The notes under the pieces: model-generated
Told to the model about the DNA's origin: nothing
Seen by the model: only the letters and a program-made list of their open reading frames with translations
Database searches by the model: none
Program-made: the position numbers and the translations under genes
Assembly (NCBI RefSeq): GCF_004519315.1
Contig: NZ_SOZE01000016.1
Span: 1 to 64,000 of the forward strand
Length of the DNA stretch: 64,000 bases
Reading direction: 5' to 3'
Source: Mucilaginibacter psychrotolerans
GTDB taxonomy: Bacteria; Bacteroidota; Bacteroidia; Sphingobacteriales; Sphingobacteriaceae
In this document: in pieces, positions 17,549 through 27,079 of the stretch
How positions within the stretch are numbered: position 1 is the stretch's first letter
Layout of the letters: each line of letters begins with the position of its first letter

Positions 17549-18229
17549 CGTTTTTTCCTCCTTAGTAAGGTTAGTATATTCAGCAATACTGAACAGTTTT
17601 TCAAATATGGGTTTCCGCAAATACGTTGGGATTTTATCAAACTGCTTCATATTTTTTAATACATGCAACCATTTGTCCAAATCCGTAACTAATTCGGGTT
17701 CTCCCTTAACAAATTTACTTAATTCTATATAAGTATAACCCAGTTTATCGTAAAATATTTCCCCGGTTTTGGTATTACAAAGTCCTATATTATGGAAGTA
17801 GGAGTCGGTTGGCGTATTATCGAGCGTGAAATCTTCAAGTAAGGCAACAAAGTAAACTTCGGTAATATTGTAGGCCCACTCGCTGCGTTTGCCTTTGGGG
17901 GCCTGTTCGCTGATGAGGCGGGATGTATAAAACAAAGCGCGTTCTTTAAAATAGCCTTGCCTGGCTCTTTGTATTTCTATTAAGAAACGTTCGCCTTTAT
18001 CGCCGGTACAGAGCAAATCAAATACAGCTATTCCTTCCTCTTTCAAATCGCCGTGATGCTCGTTTTTATTGTACACCAAATCAACGATGTGTTTGCGCCC
18101 CCTAAACACTTCGTTTAAAAAGGAGATTAATAAATCCCTGTTAGGCTCTGTACCGAAGATTTTTTTAAAAGAAAAGTCGACCATCAAGTCGATGTATCTA
18201 CCGGGAGCAGGTGGTTTGGCATCAGGCAT
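17321..18229 (-). CDS. Rpn family recombination-promoting nuclease (PD-(D/E)XK transposase-like)
   Basis: A 302-residue protein of the Rpn/PDDEXK_2 family. The N-terminus MVDFSFKKIFGTEPNRDLLI, then GIAVFDLLCTGDKGERFLIE with IQRARQGYFKERALFYTSRL give the nuclease core (D, ExQ and K/R motifs). Residues ~245-260 are IEKG repeats, and the C-terminus is a small helical domain. E. coli RpnA-E are DNA endonucleases that raise RecA-independent recombination and act in phage defence; an internal start gives an inhibitory short form. Here an internal ATG at 17548 with a strong SD would give the same type of product. The gene lies inside the alpha-glucan cluster on the opposite strand, which suggests later insertion. 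Confidence 0.88.
   Translation of the reverse strand: MPDAKPPAPGRYIDLMVDFSFKKIFGTEPNRDLLISFLNEVFRGRKHIVDLVYNKNEHHGDLKEEGIAVFDLLCTGDKGERFLIEIQRARQGYFKERALFYTSRLISEQAPKGKRSEWAYNITEVYFVALLEDFTLDNTPTDSYFHNIGLCNTKTGEIFYDKLGYTYIELSKFVKGEPELVTDLDKWLHVLKNMKQFDKIPTYLRKPIFEKLFSIAEYTNLTKEEKTMYDSSLKYKWDNKNVLDYAVQEAEAKGIEKGIEKGIEKGEYQKALDIARELKYEGLAFEFIAKTTKLSIEEIEKL
17546..17563 (-). promoter_or_regulatory. Internal Shine-Dalgarno and start in the Rpn gene
   Basis: On the minus strand AAGGAGG (17563-17557) is followed by 8 bases and an in-frame ATG (17548-17546) that starts MYDSSLKYKW. This would make a ~75-residue C-terminal product. Strong SDs are rare in this window. The same bases code KEE, so part of the match may be constrained by the protein. 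Confidence 0.55.
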
Positions 18230-18279
18230 AATCCAAATATAAAAGTTTAATGTTTATTTTCGCGCAATAACATTCAGGT

Positions 18280-20001
18280 ATGCAATCATCCATCCCCAAT
18301 CATAAGCTCATCATCTACCAGCTGCTTCCGCGCTTATTCGGCAATGCTAACAGCACCAATAAATTCTATGGTTCTATTGAAGAGAACGGATGCGGTAAGC
18401 TGAACGATATAACCGACATGGCCCTGCAAGAAATAGCTAAGATGGGCTTTAGCCATGTTTGGTACACCGGCGTAATTGAGCACGCCACCATGACGGATTA
18501 TTCGGCGTACGGTATTAAAAACGATGACCCCGATGTGGTGAAGGGCCGTGCCGGTTCGCCTTATGCCATTAAAGATTATTATGATATCGCGCCTGATTTG
18601 GCGGTGGATGTGCCCAATCGTATCAACGAATTCCAGGATCTGGTTATCCGCACGCATCTCAACGGCTTAAAGGTGATCATCGATTTTGTGCCTAACCATG
18701 TGGCGCGAACCTATGCATCGGATATGCGCCCCAAAGCCGTGCGCGATTTTGGAGAGGACGACGATACCAGCAATGCCTTCACCTCCGAAAATGACTTTTA
18801 CTACATACCCGGTCAGCATTTTAAAGTGCCTGCGGGCTATAACCCGGGCGGCGATGCATTTACCTCACCCCTAAAAGACGGGCATTTTGAGGAGTATCCT
18901 GCCAAAGCCACTGGTAACGATGTCTTTAACGCCGCACCCTCTATCAATGATTGGTTCGAAACGGTGAAGCTTAATTATGGCGTTTACTACCTGGATGGGC
19001 ACAAAACCTATTTTGGCCACGTGCCACCGTTGTGGTACAAAATGCACCATATACTTACCTATTGGGCGGAGATGGGGGTTGATGGTTTCCGTTGCGATAT
19101 GATCGAGATGGTGCCCGTGGAATTTTGGGCATGGATAATACCCAAATTAAAGTCGACCCACCCCGAACTGATATTCATTGGCGAAGCTTACGATAAAAAC
19201 CAGTATTACAATTATATCCACAACGGTAAATTCGATTACCTGTACGATAAGGTGGGCCTGTATGATGCTATTCGAAAATTAACCTGTAACGACGATTGGA
19301 GCAGTACCTGGGATATTAACGCGGTTTGGAACACCCACAGCCAGGGCATAGACGAGCATATGCTGCGCTTTATGGAAAACCACGACGAGCAACGCATTGC
19401 CAGCCGTTTCTTTGCAGGTGATGCCTGGTACGCCGTGCCGGGAATGATCGTAAGTGCTACACTTTCAACCGGCCCGGTGATGATATACAGCGGGCAGGAG
19501 GTAGGCGAACCTGCCGAAGGTGCTCAGGGCTTTAGCGGCGATGACGGCCGTACTACCATATTCGATTACTGGGGCGTTCCCTCGCACCAAAAATGGCTCA
19601 ACAACGGTAAGTTTGATGGGGGAGGGTTGAGTGAACAGGAAACCAGCCTGCGTAATTTTTACAACACACTGCTCAACACCGTAAAAGATAACGAAGCCCT
19701 GCGAAACGGCGAGTTTTATGAGCTGATGATAGCCAACGAGCATCAGCCCGGCTTCGATACCAAAATGTATTTTTACCTTCGTTATACCAAAGAACAACGC
19801 GTTCTGGTGGCCGTGAATTTTAACCGCGCAGAAAGGAATATCACCCTTAGGCTGCCCGACGATCTGCTAAAACAATTTAACCTGAACGGGAATACGAATT
19901 TTACGGATTTGTTAACAAGAAAGGTTTACAAAACAGCTGATATCCACTCCGGAGTAGAAATCAATATAAAATCTGCAAGCGGGATGCTGTTAAATTTTTA
20001 A
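18280..20001 (+). CDS. GH13 alpha-amylase family enzyme
   Basis: A 573-residue intracellular GH13 protein without signal peptide. The four conserved regions are DFVPNHV, GFRCDMIEM (nucleophile Asp273), IGEAYD (acid/base Glu302) and MENHDEQR (Asp369). An insertion between regions I and II (about residues 150-240) is rich in aromatic and glycine residues. The family cleaves or transfers alpha-1,4-glucosidic bonds. With GH65 and GH31 neighbours and no export signal, it probably acts on imported malto-oligosaccharides or on glycogen-derived chains. A TATTTTCG box, near the TAnnTTTG form, lies ~25 bases before the ATG. The subfamily cannot be set without a tree. Confidence 0.9.
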   Translation: MQSSIPNHKLIIYQLLPRLFGNANSTNKFYGSIEENGCGKLNDITDMALQEIAKMGFSHVWYTGVIEHATMTDYSAYGIKNDDPDVVKGRAGSPYAIKDYYDIAPDLAVDVPNRINEFQDLVIRTHLNGLKVIIDFVPNHVARTYASDMRPKAVRDFGEDDDTSNAFTSENDFYYIPGQHFKVPAGYNPGGDAFTSPLKDGHFEEYPAKATGNDVFNAAPSINDWFETVKLNYGVYYLDGHKTYFGHVPPLWYKMHHILTYWAEMGVDGFRCDMIEMVPVEFWAWIIPKLKSTHPELIFIGEAYDKNQYYNYIHNGKFDYLYDKVGLYDAIRKLTCNDDWSSTWDINAVWNTHSQGIDEHMLRFMENHDEQRIASRFFAGDAWYAVPGMIVSATLSTGPVMIYSGQEVGEPAEGAQGFSGDDGRTTIFDYWGVPSHQKWLNNGKFDGGGLSEQETSLRNFYNTLLNTVKDNEALRNGEFYELMIANEHQPGFDTKMYFYLRYTKEQRVLVAVNFNRAERNITLRLPDDLLKQFNLNGNTNFTDLLTRKVYKTADIHSGVEINIKSASGMLLNF

Positions 20002-20150
20002 AATCATATTGTCTATTCGACACTTTGGCTCAATTATGGCTTGAATATTCAGTAATAAATCGTTTATTAGCTGATAAGAAGATTAGCTGATGTGCTATAT
20101 ACACTTTGTTTAAGTAATAATTAATCAAAGTATCGGAATATTAAAGTTTT

Positions 20151-22634
20151 ATGAAAGAAAATATACCTGACCCCAACCCCGAATTACTGACGGCCAGATT
20201 ACTCGTTGCAGAGGAAAATATGATTGTGGATGACGAAGAGTTTCACCACCTGAATAACCCTGCCGATGGCATAAAGCCCATCGTAAAAAAATATCTTGGC
20301 GTGCCTAACAGTGCCGAGCAAAAAGGCAATAAAGTATTCTTTACCGATGGCGATGCCAGCGTAGAAGTAACCATTGTAAATAAAGACATTATCCGTGTGC
20401 GTTTAGCGCCGCATACCGTGTTTTTAGATGAATTTAGCTATGCTGTGCCCGAATTACCTACCAAAGCAACGCCATTTAACCTAACGGAGACCGAATTGGA
20501 ATTCAAGGTATCCACCGCTGCGGTGAATTGCCACATCCGCAAGCAGGATTTCTTTATCTCTTTCTCTGATAGCAACGGCATTACCACCAGCAGCGATGCT
20601 GCACCAATGCACTGGGAAGAGAACGTAAAGTTTGGCGGCTACTACGTGTTCTGCACCAAAACCTGCGCGCCCCAGGAAAGTTTCTTCGGTCTTGGCGATA
20701 AAGCTACCGAGTTTAACCTGCGCGGCAAGCGCTTAAAGAACTGGAACACCGATGCCTACTCTTACGGCTGGAACCAGGATCCGCTTTATCGTTCCATTCC
20801 ATTTTATATCAGCGTAAATGAGGGTATTGCTCACGGTATTTTCTTTGACAATACCTTTAAGGCCCATTTCGATTTCGGCTGTGAGGATGCAACCAAAACC
20901 AGCTTTTGGGCAGATGGCGGCGAATTGCAGTATTATTATATCCACGGACCGCACATGATGGATGTGGTAAAGAATTACCATATTTTAACGGGTACGCACC
21001 CTATGCCACCGCTTTGGGCACTGGGTTACCACCAATGCCGCTGGAGCTACTATCCCGAAAATAAAGTGAGGGTAATTGCCAACGGCTTCCGTCAGAATAA
21101 AATCCCCTGCGATGGTATCTACCTCGATATCGATTACATGGATGGCTACCGCTGCTTTACCTGGAACCCCAAGTATTTCCCAAATCCCCGCAAAATGATT
21201 GAGGATTTGAATGCAAATGGCTTTAAAACCGTGGTGATCATAGACCCCGGCATCCGTGTAGATGATAACTATTGGGTATTTAAAGAAGGTAAAGAGAAAC
21301 GCTACTTCTGCCGCCGCAGCGACGATTACTTTATGGAGGGCCACGTATGGCCGGGCCGTTGCCAGTTTCCCGATTTTACAAACCCTGAGGTGCGCACCTG
21401 GTGGGGAGACTTGTTTGACGACCTGGTTGACCTTGGCGTGGCCGGCGTTTGGAACGATATGAATGAACCTGCCGTTTTTGGTGCGGGTACCTTCCCCGAT
21501 GATGTGCGCCACCAGTACGATGGTTTCCGCGGCAGCCACCGCAAGGCACACAATGTGTACGGTATGCAAATGGTACGTGCCACTTACGAAGGCTTGCGCA
21601 AGCAAATGAAAAACAAGCGCCCCTTCACCATAACCCGCGCGGGTTATGCCGGCGTACAACGTTATTCTTCGGTATGGACGGGCGACAACGTAGCCTCCTG
21701 GGAGCACCTTAAAATAGGTAACGTGCAATTGCAACGTTTATCGGTATCCGGCATCTCCTTCTGCGGAACGGATATCGGCGGTTTTAGCGGTGAGCCCGAT
21801 GGCGAATTGTTTACCCGCTGGATACAGCTGGGTACCTTCTCGCCATTTATGCGCGCGCACTCTGCCGGTGATACCAAAGAGCGCGAGCCTTGGAGCTTTG
21901 GTGAGCCATTCACCAGCATCAACCGTAAATTTATCGAACTGCGTTACAGGTTGATACCGTATCTGTACTCTACTTTCTGGGAGCATCACCGTTACGGCTT
22001 CCCGATCTTACGGCCGGTAGTGATGCACGAGCAGGAGACGCTGGCAAACCACTTCAGGCAGGATGAGTTTACCTATGGCGATAAGATATTGATATGCCCG
22101 GTATTGGAACCCGGCCAGCAAAGCCGCACCCTTTACCTGCCAAAAGGTAAATGGTACAATTTCTGGACCCTGGAAAGCGTAGACGGTGGTCAGGAAATAA
22201 CGGTTGCAACACCGCTGGACACTATCCCCATCTTCGTAAAAGCAGGATCCGTAATACCGGAGTATCCCGTAATGCAGTACACCAACGAAAAGCCAATAGA
22301 AGAGGTGAAGCTGAATATCTATTACAGCGACTATGAAGTGAATTCTTTCTACTTTGAAGATTATGGCGAAACCTTTGCTTACGAGCAGGATATTTACCTG
22401 GAGAAGAAGTTTATTGTAAATGGTACATCAAAAACTTTAAGCATCAAACAAAGCATGGAGGGTTTGTACACGCCGCGTTACGATGGCTACCACATCAAAA
22501 TAAACGGCTTGCCGTTCAAGCCATCAAAAATAATAGCCGATGGCAAAGAGATAAAGGAAGTATCGGTAAATGCCGACAAAACCTACGAGTTTAAGTTCAG
22601 CAAAAACTTTAAGCAGATAGAGATACTGAAATAG
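20151..22634 (+). CDS. GH31 alpha-glucosidase
   Basis: An 827-residue GH31 enzyme. GVWNDMNEPAVFGAG holds the nucleophile Asp436 and SVWTGDNVASWEHL the acid/base Asp512. DGIYLDIDYMDGYRCFTW and GFSGEPDGELFTRW are substrate-loop motifs, and the N-terminal galactose-mutarotase-like and C-terminal beta-sandwich domains are present. It releases alpha-glucose from non-reducing ends of oligosaccharides. There is no signal peptide, so action is likely cytoplasmic. Upstream, ACTTTG (20103-20108) and CAAAGT (20126-20131) form a small dyad that may be an operator. A strong terminator follows 3 bases after the stop. The 149-base gap from the GH13 gene allows either co-transcription or its own promoter. 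Confidence 0.95.
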   Translation: MKENIPDPNPELLTARLLVAEENMIVDDEEFHHLNNPADGIKPIVKKYLGVPNSAEQKGNKVFFTDGDASVEVTIVNKDIIRVRLAPHTVFLDEFSYAVPELPTKATPFNLTETELEFKVSTAAVNCHIRKQDFFISFSDSNGITTSSDAAPMHWEENVKFGGYYVFCTKTCAPQESFFGLGDKATEFNLRGKRLKNWNTDAYSYGWNQDPLYRSIPFYISVNEGIAHGIFFDNTFKAHFDFGCEDATKTSFWADGGELQYYYIHGPHMMDVVKNYHILTGTHPMPPLWALGYHQCRWSYYPENKVRVIANGFRQNKIPCDGIYLDIDYMDGYRCFTWNPKYFPNPRKMIEDLNANGFKTVVIIDPGIRVDDNYWVFKEGKEKRYFCRRSDDYFMEGHVWPGRCQFPDFTNPEVRTWWGDLFDDLVDLGVAGVWNDMNEPAVFGAGTFPDDVRHQYDGFRGSHRKAHNVYGMQMVRATYEGLRKQMKNKRPFTITRAGYAGVQRYSSVWTGDNVASWEHLKIGNVQLQRLSVSGISFCGTDIGGFSGEPDGELFTRWIQLGTFSPFMRAHSAGDTKEREPWSFGEPFTSINRKFIELRYRLIPYLYSTFWEHHRYGFPILRPVVMHEQETLANHFRQDEFTYGDKILICPVLEPGQQSRTLYLPKGKWYNFWTLESVDGGQEITVATPLDTIPIFVKAGSVIPEYPVMQYTNEKPIEEVKLNIYYSDYEVNSFYFEDYGETFAYEQDIYLEKKFIVNGTSKTLSIKQSMEGLYTPRYDGYHIKINGLPFKPSKIIADGKEIKEVSVNADKTYEFKFSKNFKQIEILK

Positions 22635-22636
22635 TG

Positions 22637-22660
22637 AAAGGCCCCGAAAGGGGCCTTTTT
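22637..22660 (+). terminator. Rho-independent terminator after the GH31 gene
   Basis: A 9-bp stem AAAGGCCCC / GGGGCCTTT with loop GAAA and a T run, beginning 3 bases after the stop codon. Confidence 0.92.
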
Positions 22661-22711
22661 GGTTATGTCGGTAAAGGGAAATTAGGTGATTTTTATACGA
22701 TGAGAGTAAAA

Positions 22712-23011
22712 CTATTTTGCTCTTTTAATAATACTATCTAATTCAGCCATAAAATCATCTGCATCTTTTTTCGACCTGATAACCTGCAATAGACTATCCG
22801 TTGAAGATGCGAAATGTGTTTTAGGCACAATATTACTATCGCCTTTCGCCATTTTTTCCGGCCCGGCCATTAATCCCCGGTGGCTTACGCGTTGTTTATT
22901 TAGTTGGATGTTGGCTTCGGTTTGCTGTTCGGGCGTAAGTTTTACTGGGAAAACAAAAGCTTCAGCTAATTCATCGGGCGTGTACTGGTCAACTGTTTTT
23001 TTTCTGCTCAT
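22712..23011 (-). CDS. Hypothetical protein
   Basis: A 99-residue soluble protein, start MSRKKTVDQYTPDELAEAFV. It is charged, without signal peptide or membrane helix; the C-terminal ~35 residues (LLQVIRSKKDADDFMAELDS) are predicted helical by composition. I do not recognise a family. The size and Lys/Asp-rich helical tail would suit an antitoxin-like or adaptor protein, but no partner toxin gene lies beside it, so I assign no role. Confidence 0.45.
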   Translation of the reverse strand: MSRKKTVDQYTPDELAEAFVFPVKLTPEQQTEANIQLNKQRVSHRGLMAGPEKMAKGDSNIVPKTHFASSTDSLLQVIRSKKDADDFMAELDSIIKRAK

Positions 23012-23100
23012 TGTAAATACTTCTTAATTAGCCATAGTAACGGCGCGTCTTACGGATACAATGTAAGTTTATTTTCCCTTCGAAAGGGCTTCTTGGTCAA

Positions 23101-24153
23101 TTATTTCTTCGGCCCATAAAATGTAGTGCCGCCTACTTTTGTTTTTACTTCAAAAGTTTCGGTAGTAACCGTTTTTTCTTTTTTGGCAAGTTCCAGATAG
23201 GTGCGCAATAGTCTTTTTTGCAGCGGTGTGCCGATCTTAATAGTGGTGTCGATATGGCTGCGGTAAGCTTTAACAAAGAGGCTATCGTTGCCAAAATCGC
23301 CAAAGCAGGCTATTTTTTCGGCCGTTAGGTCAGTGGCTTCGTTTTTATAGGGCTCTATTTCGAGTTTGTATTTGTGGACTTTAGCATCATACCGGTACGA
23401 TACATTATCTTCCCCATTAATGAGCGGCGAATCTTCATGCGCGCACCAGGAGCAATCGGTTTCGTACACCATGCCGGGGAAAAAGTTATAAGTATATTCT
23501 ACCCCTAAAATATCTTCCGAGTCCCCGCTAAAATCAAAGCTGGATTTTACCTTTTGGTTCATGAAAAGCCCCCAGCCGTAAATGTGCGCATCATTCACAA
23601 TGTCCAGGCATTTATAAACTTTGCCATCAACCAATTTGTAAAAGCTATACCCATCTATGTAAACGCCCGAGCCATGGTCATACACGCGCCGCAGATAGAA
23701 GGTTTTATTTTTAGAAAAGTTATTCGCTACGTACAATGTAGGTGCGCCGTAAAAGGTATTTATTTCTTCCTTGTAAACCAGATACCAGTCGTTATTGACC
23801 TGCTTAAATACGCATAAGTAGGGGATAGCAACATCCCAGCCCTGCAAACACAATATCTCATCCTGGTGGTCGCCATCCAGGTCTACAAAAACGGGGTTGA
23901 AAACAAATCCGTAATCCTCACTAACATGTTAGGCATGCGGGTTGTACATAGTATCAGGTTTTATGATGCGCGTAAACGCTGTTAGCAGGCTGGTATCCGG
24001 CTTCTTATTGTAGCCAAACTTCTGAAGCTTTGCTATCCAGCTGCCGGGGATTTTCTTCCAGGTCGGGTCAACTTTGGCTAATGTATTCTGGTGCTTGCAA
24101 GATGACAAAGCCAATAAAAAGGTAAGCGCGATAAGGTAAGGTAAACGGATCAT
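23101..24153 (-). pseudogene. Lipoprotein gene with an in-frame stop (VCBS/FG-GAP-like)
   Basis: The minus-strand frame starting at 24153 gives a lipoprotein signal (IALTFLLALSSC, Cys at the lipobox), runs 74 codons to ...TMYNPHA and meets TAA at 23931-23929. The same frame then continues open as HVSEDYGFVFNPVFVDLDGD and on to 23101, about 275 more codons. NPVFVDLDGDHQDEIL is an FG-GAP/VCBS-type calcium-binding motif, and the remainder is rich in aromatic beta-strand sequence. A single base change (for example CAA or GAA to TAA) explains the break. It may be a real nonsense mutation, a sequencing error, or a strain-specific off state. The downstream part has no obvious own start; the first internal ATG is at 23853. 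Confidence 0.75.
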
Positions 24154-24294
24154 TTGAATGAGATGGTGCGTTCAATTTAAGCATATTAAAAGAATCGTGC
24201 ATCAATTTAGGGCTATATTTTTTGCTCAGGAAAAATCCGCAATTTTCAACAATCAACCTATCGGCCAATCTCCTACATTCGCTTAAAAAAAGAA

Positions 24295-24654
24295 ATGCTC
24301 AGGAAAATCCTATCGGTCGTAGCTGGTTATATGGTGTTTGCCATCAGTTCGGTTTTGTTGTTCAATTTATCGCACCATCATCCGCACCAGGATGCACCGT
24401 TGAATTTTAAACTGATAACCGTTGCCTACGGCGTTTTCTTTTCAATGCTTGCCGGCCTGGTGGTGCAGCTTATCGCGAAGCAGAAAAATCTTAACCTGAA
24501 TTATATTCTGACCTTGTTGATGTTCCTTTTGGCAGGTATCTCTATGGCTTTATCGTCCGGCAGCCACTGGACGCAAATTTTTGCCATGTTTATCTTCGCG
24601 CCCGTATCAGTTGTGGGAGGATACTTTAAAATTAAAAGTGTAGTTGATAAATAA
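24295..24654 (+). CDS. Small integral membrane protein
   Basis: A 119-residue protein with four hydrophobic segments at about residues 5-24, 42-63, 69-88 and 92-112. A His-rich loop (LSHHHPHQD) sits after the first helix. No family is recognised. It is divergent from the broken lipoprotein gene and is followed by a repeat element. Confidence 0.6.
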   Translation: MLRKILSVVAGYMVFAISSVLLFNLSHHHPHQDAPLNFKLITVAYGVFFSMLAGLVVQLIAKQKNLNLNYILTLLMFLLAGISMALSSGSHWTQIFAMFIFAPVSVVGGYFKIKSVVDK

Positions 24655-24657
24655 GAT

Positions 24658-24790
24658 TTTACCACAAAGAGCACGAAGTTTTCACAAAGGGCACAAAGCT
24701 TTGCGCACGAATTGGTAGTCTGACGCAATTTTATCTTCGTGTTCTTTGTGCCGTCAACGTTTAGCAGGTCTTTGTGAACTTTGTGGTTAA
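24658..24790. repeat. Imperfect inverted repeat built of CACAAAG words
   Basis: Left arm 24658-24698 (accacaaagagcacgaag, then cacaaagggcacaaag) and right arm 24735-24790 (cttcgtgttctttgtgcc, then ctttgtgaactttgtggt) are imperfect reverse complements separated by ~35 bases. The same words occur at 7226-7240. It would fold as a long irregular hairpin in RNA. It fills most of the gap before glgB. Confidence 0.6.
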
Positions 24791-24919
24791 AATTGCCCGC
24801 CGTTCTTTTTTGTTTTAAATAAACATCCGATGCTATTGTATGTTCAATAATTATATATTTGAACAACTGGAATTATTCCTGCAACCAATTAACCCGGGCG
24901 CCTGGCGCGCTACCCTACT

Positions 24920-27070
24920 ATGGCAAAGAAAAAAGAAACTCCCGGAGCCGAATTATCGGAATCGAAACCTATAAAGGCAGCCAAAACAAAGGCGGCCAAA
25001 AAAACTGAAGCAGCCCCGGCTTTGCCGCAAGCCGAAGAACCGGTAGCTAAAAAGCCTAAGGCAGCATCAAAAAAAGCGGAAGTTGCGGCAACCAAACTTG
25101 CCGATATAAACAACATAGACGATTTCATCAACACAAATATTGATACGGAAATAAAGGCGGTAGAGCCCTACAGCCGCTTCACCGAATTCGATATCAACCT
25201 GTTTAAAGCGGGTACGCACTATAAACTTTACGAAAAATTTGGCTCCCATGTGCTGGAGTATAAAGGCGTGGTGGGTACATACTTTTCTGTTTGGGCACCA
25301 AACGCCGAGTACGTTGCCGTAATTGGCAATTTTAACGGATGGAACAGGGGTTCGCATGCGCTCAACTACCGTTGGGACGCTTCTGGTATTTGGGAAGGCT
25401 GGATACCCAATGTGGGCGTTGGCGAAACCTATAAATACTTCATCAAATCGCATAATGGTGCCGAGCTGGAAAAAAGCGACCCCTTTGCCCTGCGTTGGGA
25501 ATTGCCGCCACATACCGCATCCATCGTAGCGGATACTTTTTATGAATGGAAAGACCAGAACTGGATGCGCAACCGCTACGAGCATACCGCTTTAGACAGG
25601 CCGTATTCGGTTTACGAAATGCACGTTGGCTCCTGGGCGCGCAACCCGGAGAGTCCCGACGAATTCCTGAGCTATCGCGAACTGGCTGCTAAACTGGTGC
25701 CTTATGTAAAGGACATGGGCTTCACCCACGTGGAGTTTATGCCGATAATGGAGCATCCGTATTACCCAAGCTGGGGCTACCAGATAACCGGTTTCTTTGC
25801 CGCATCCAGCCGTTACGGAACGCCGCAGGATCTGATGTACCTGGTAGAGGAGTTCCACGCCAATGGCATTGGTGTTATTCTGGATTGGGTGCCTTCGCAC
25901 TTCCCGGGCGACAAGCACGGGCTTTACGATTTTGATGGCACACATCTTTACGAGCATGAGGACCTGCGCAAGGGCTTCCACCCGGATTGGAAATCGTACA
26001 TATTTAACTATGGCCGCAACGAGGTACGCGCCTTTTTAATCAGCAACGCCATCTTCTGGTTGGAGCGTTACCATATCGACGGCCTGCGTGTAGATGCTGT
26101 TGCATCGATGCTTTACCTTGATTACTCGCGCAACCATGGAGAATGGGAACCTAACGCTTTCGGTGGCAACGAAAACCTGGAAGCGATTGCTTTCCTGAAA
26201 GAATTCAATACGGCCGTTTACAGGCACTTCCCCGATGTACAGACCATAGCCGAAGAATCTACCTCGTTCAGCGGCGTAAGCAGGCCGGTTTATACCGGCG
26301 GACTCGGCTTCGGTATGAAATGGATGATGGGCTGGATGCACGATACGCTCGACTACTTCGAACACGACCCAATACACCGCAAATACCACCAGGACCAGCT
26401 TACCTTTAGCATGGTGTATGCCTTTACGGAGAACTTTATGCTGCCTTTTTCGCACGATGAGGTAGTTTATGGCAAGGGCAGCATGCTTAACAAAATGCCG
26501 GGCGACGATTGGCAGAAGTTTGCCAACCTGCGCCTGCTATACAGCTTTATGTTTACCCATCCCGGTACCAAGCTGCTGTTTATGGGCGGCGAATTTGGCC
26601 AGGTTGGCGAGTGGAACTTCCAGCGCTCTTTAGACTGGCACCTGCTGGAACATGCCAGCCATAACGGTATCAAAGAAGCGGTAAAGGCCATCAATAACCT
26701 ATACAAATCAGAACCTGCGCTTTATGAAAAGGGTTTCGATTGGACGGGTTTTGAATGGATAGATGCCAGCAACATGGCTGATTCTGTTATCGTGTATCAA
26801 CGTAAAGGCATAGACCCCGTTAACGATTTGGTTGTGGTGTTGAACATGACCCCTGTACCGCATCAAAACTACCGCATAGGCGTGCCGGCGGCAGGAGAGT
26901 GGCAGGAGATTTTCAATTCTGACCAGCAACAGTATTGGGGTAGTGGCATGATCAACTTTGATCCGATAAAAACCGATGCAGAAGCATGGCATGGCAAAGA
27001 AAACTCGATACAGCTAACCGTACCGCCGTTGGGGGCAGCTATATTTAAACGGCTTGCAACAGCAAAATAG
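24920..27070 (+). CDS. glgB: 1,4-alpha-glucan branching enzyme
   Basis: A 716-residue branching enzyme that moves alpha-1,4 chains to alpha-1,6 positions in glycogen. After a CBM48 domain (GTYFSVWAPNAEYVAVIGNF NGW, in two parts) comes the GH13 barrel: DWVPSHF, GLRVDAVASML (nucleophile Asp), IAEESTSFSG (acid/base Glu) and SHDEVVYGKGS. The first ~60 residues are an unusual Lys/Ala/Pro-rich tail similar in composition to histone-like or ribosomal extensions; family members lack it or have a folded N1 domain instead. It may bind nucleic acid or polyanion or be disordered; its role is unknown. The small membrane gene 9 bases downstream is probably in the same operon. GH13, GH31 and GH65 genes upstream make this an alpha-glucan region. 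Confidence 0.95.
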   Translation: MAKKKETPGAELSESKPIKAAKTKAAKKTEAAPALPQAEEPVAKKPKAASKKAEVAATKLADINNIDDFINTNIDTEIKAVEPYSRFTEFDINLFKAGTHYKLYEKFGSHVLEYKGVVGTYFSVWAPNAEYVAVIGNFNGWNRGSHALNYRWDASGIWEGWIPNVGVGETYKYFIKSHNGAELEKSDPFALRWELPPHTASIVADTFYEWKDQNWMRNRYEHTALDRPYSVYEMHVGSWARNPESPDEFLSYRELAAKLVPYVKDMGFTHVEFMPIMEHPYYPSWGYQITGFFAASSRYGTPQDLMYLVEEFHANGIGVILDWVPSHFPGDKHGLYDFDGTHLYEHEDLRKGFHPDWKSYIFNYGRNEVRAFLISNAIFWLERYHIDGLRVDAVASMLYLDYSRNHGEWEPNAFGGNENLEAIAFLKEFNTAVYRHFPDVQTIAEESTSFSGVSRPVYTGGLGFGMKWMMGWMHDTLDYFEHDPIHRKYHQDQLTFSMVYAFTENFMLPFSHDEVVYGKGSMLNKMPGDDWQKFANLRLLYSFMFTHPGTKLLFMGGEFGQVGEWNFQRSLDWHLLEHASHNGIKEAVKAINNLYKSEPALYEKGFDWTGFEWIDASNMADSVIVYQRKGIDPVNDLVVVLNMTPVPHQNYRIGVPAAGEWQEIFNSDQQQYWGSGMINFDPIKTDAEAWHGKENSIQLTVPPLGAAIFKRLATAK

Positions 27071-27079
27071 CAAACGCAG

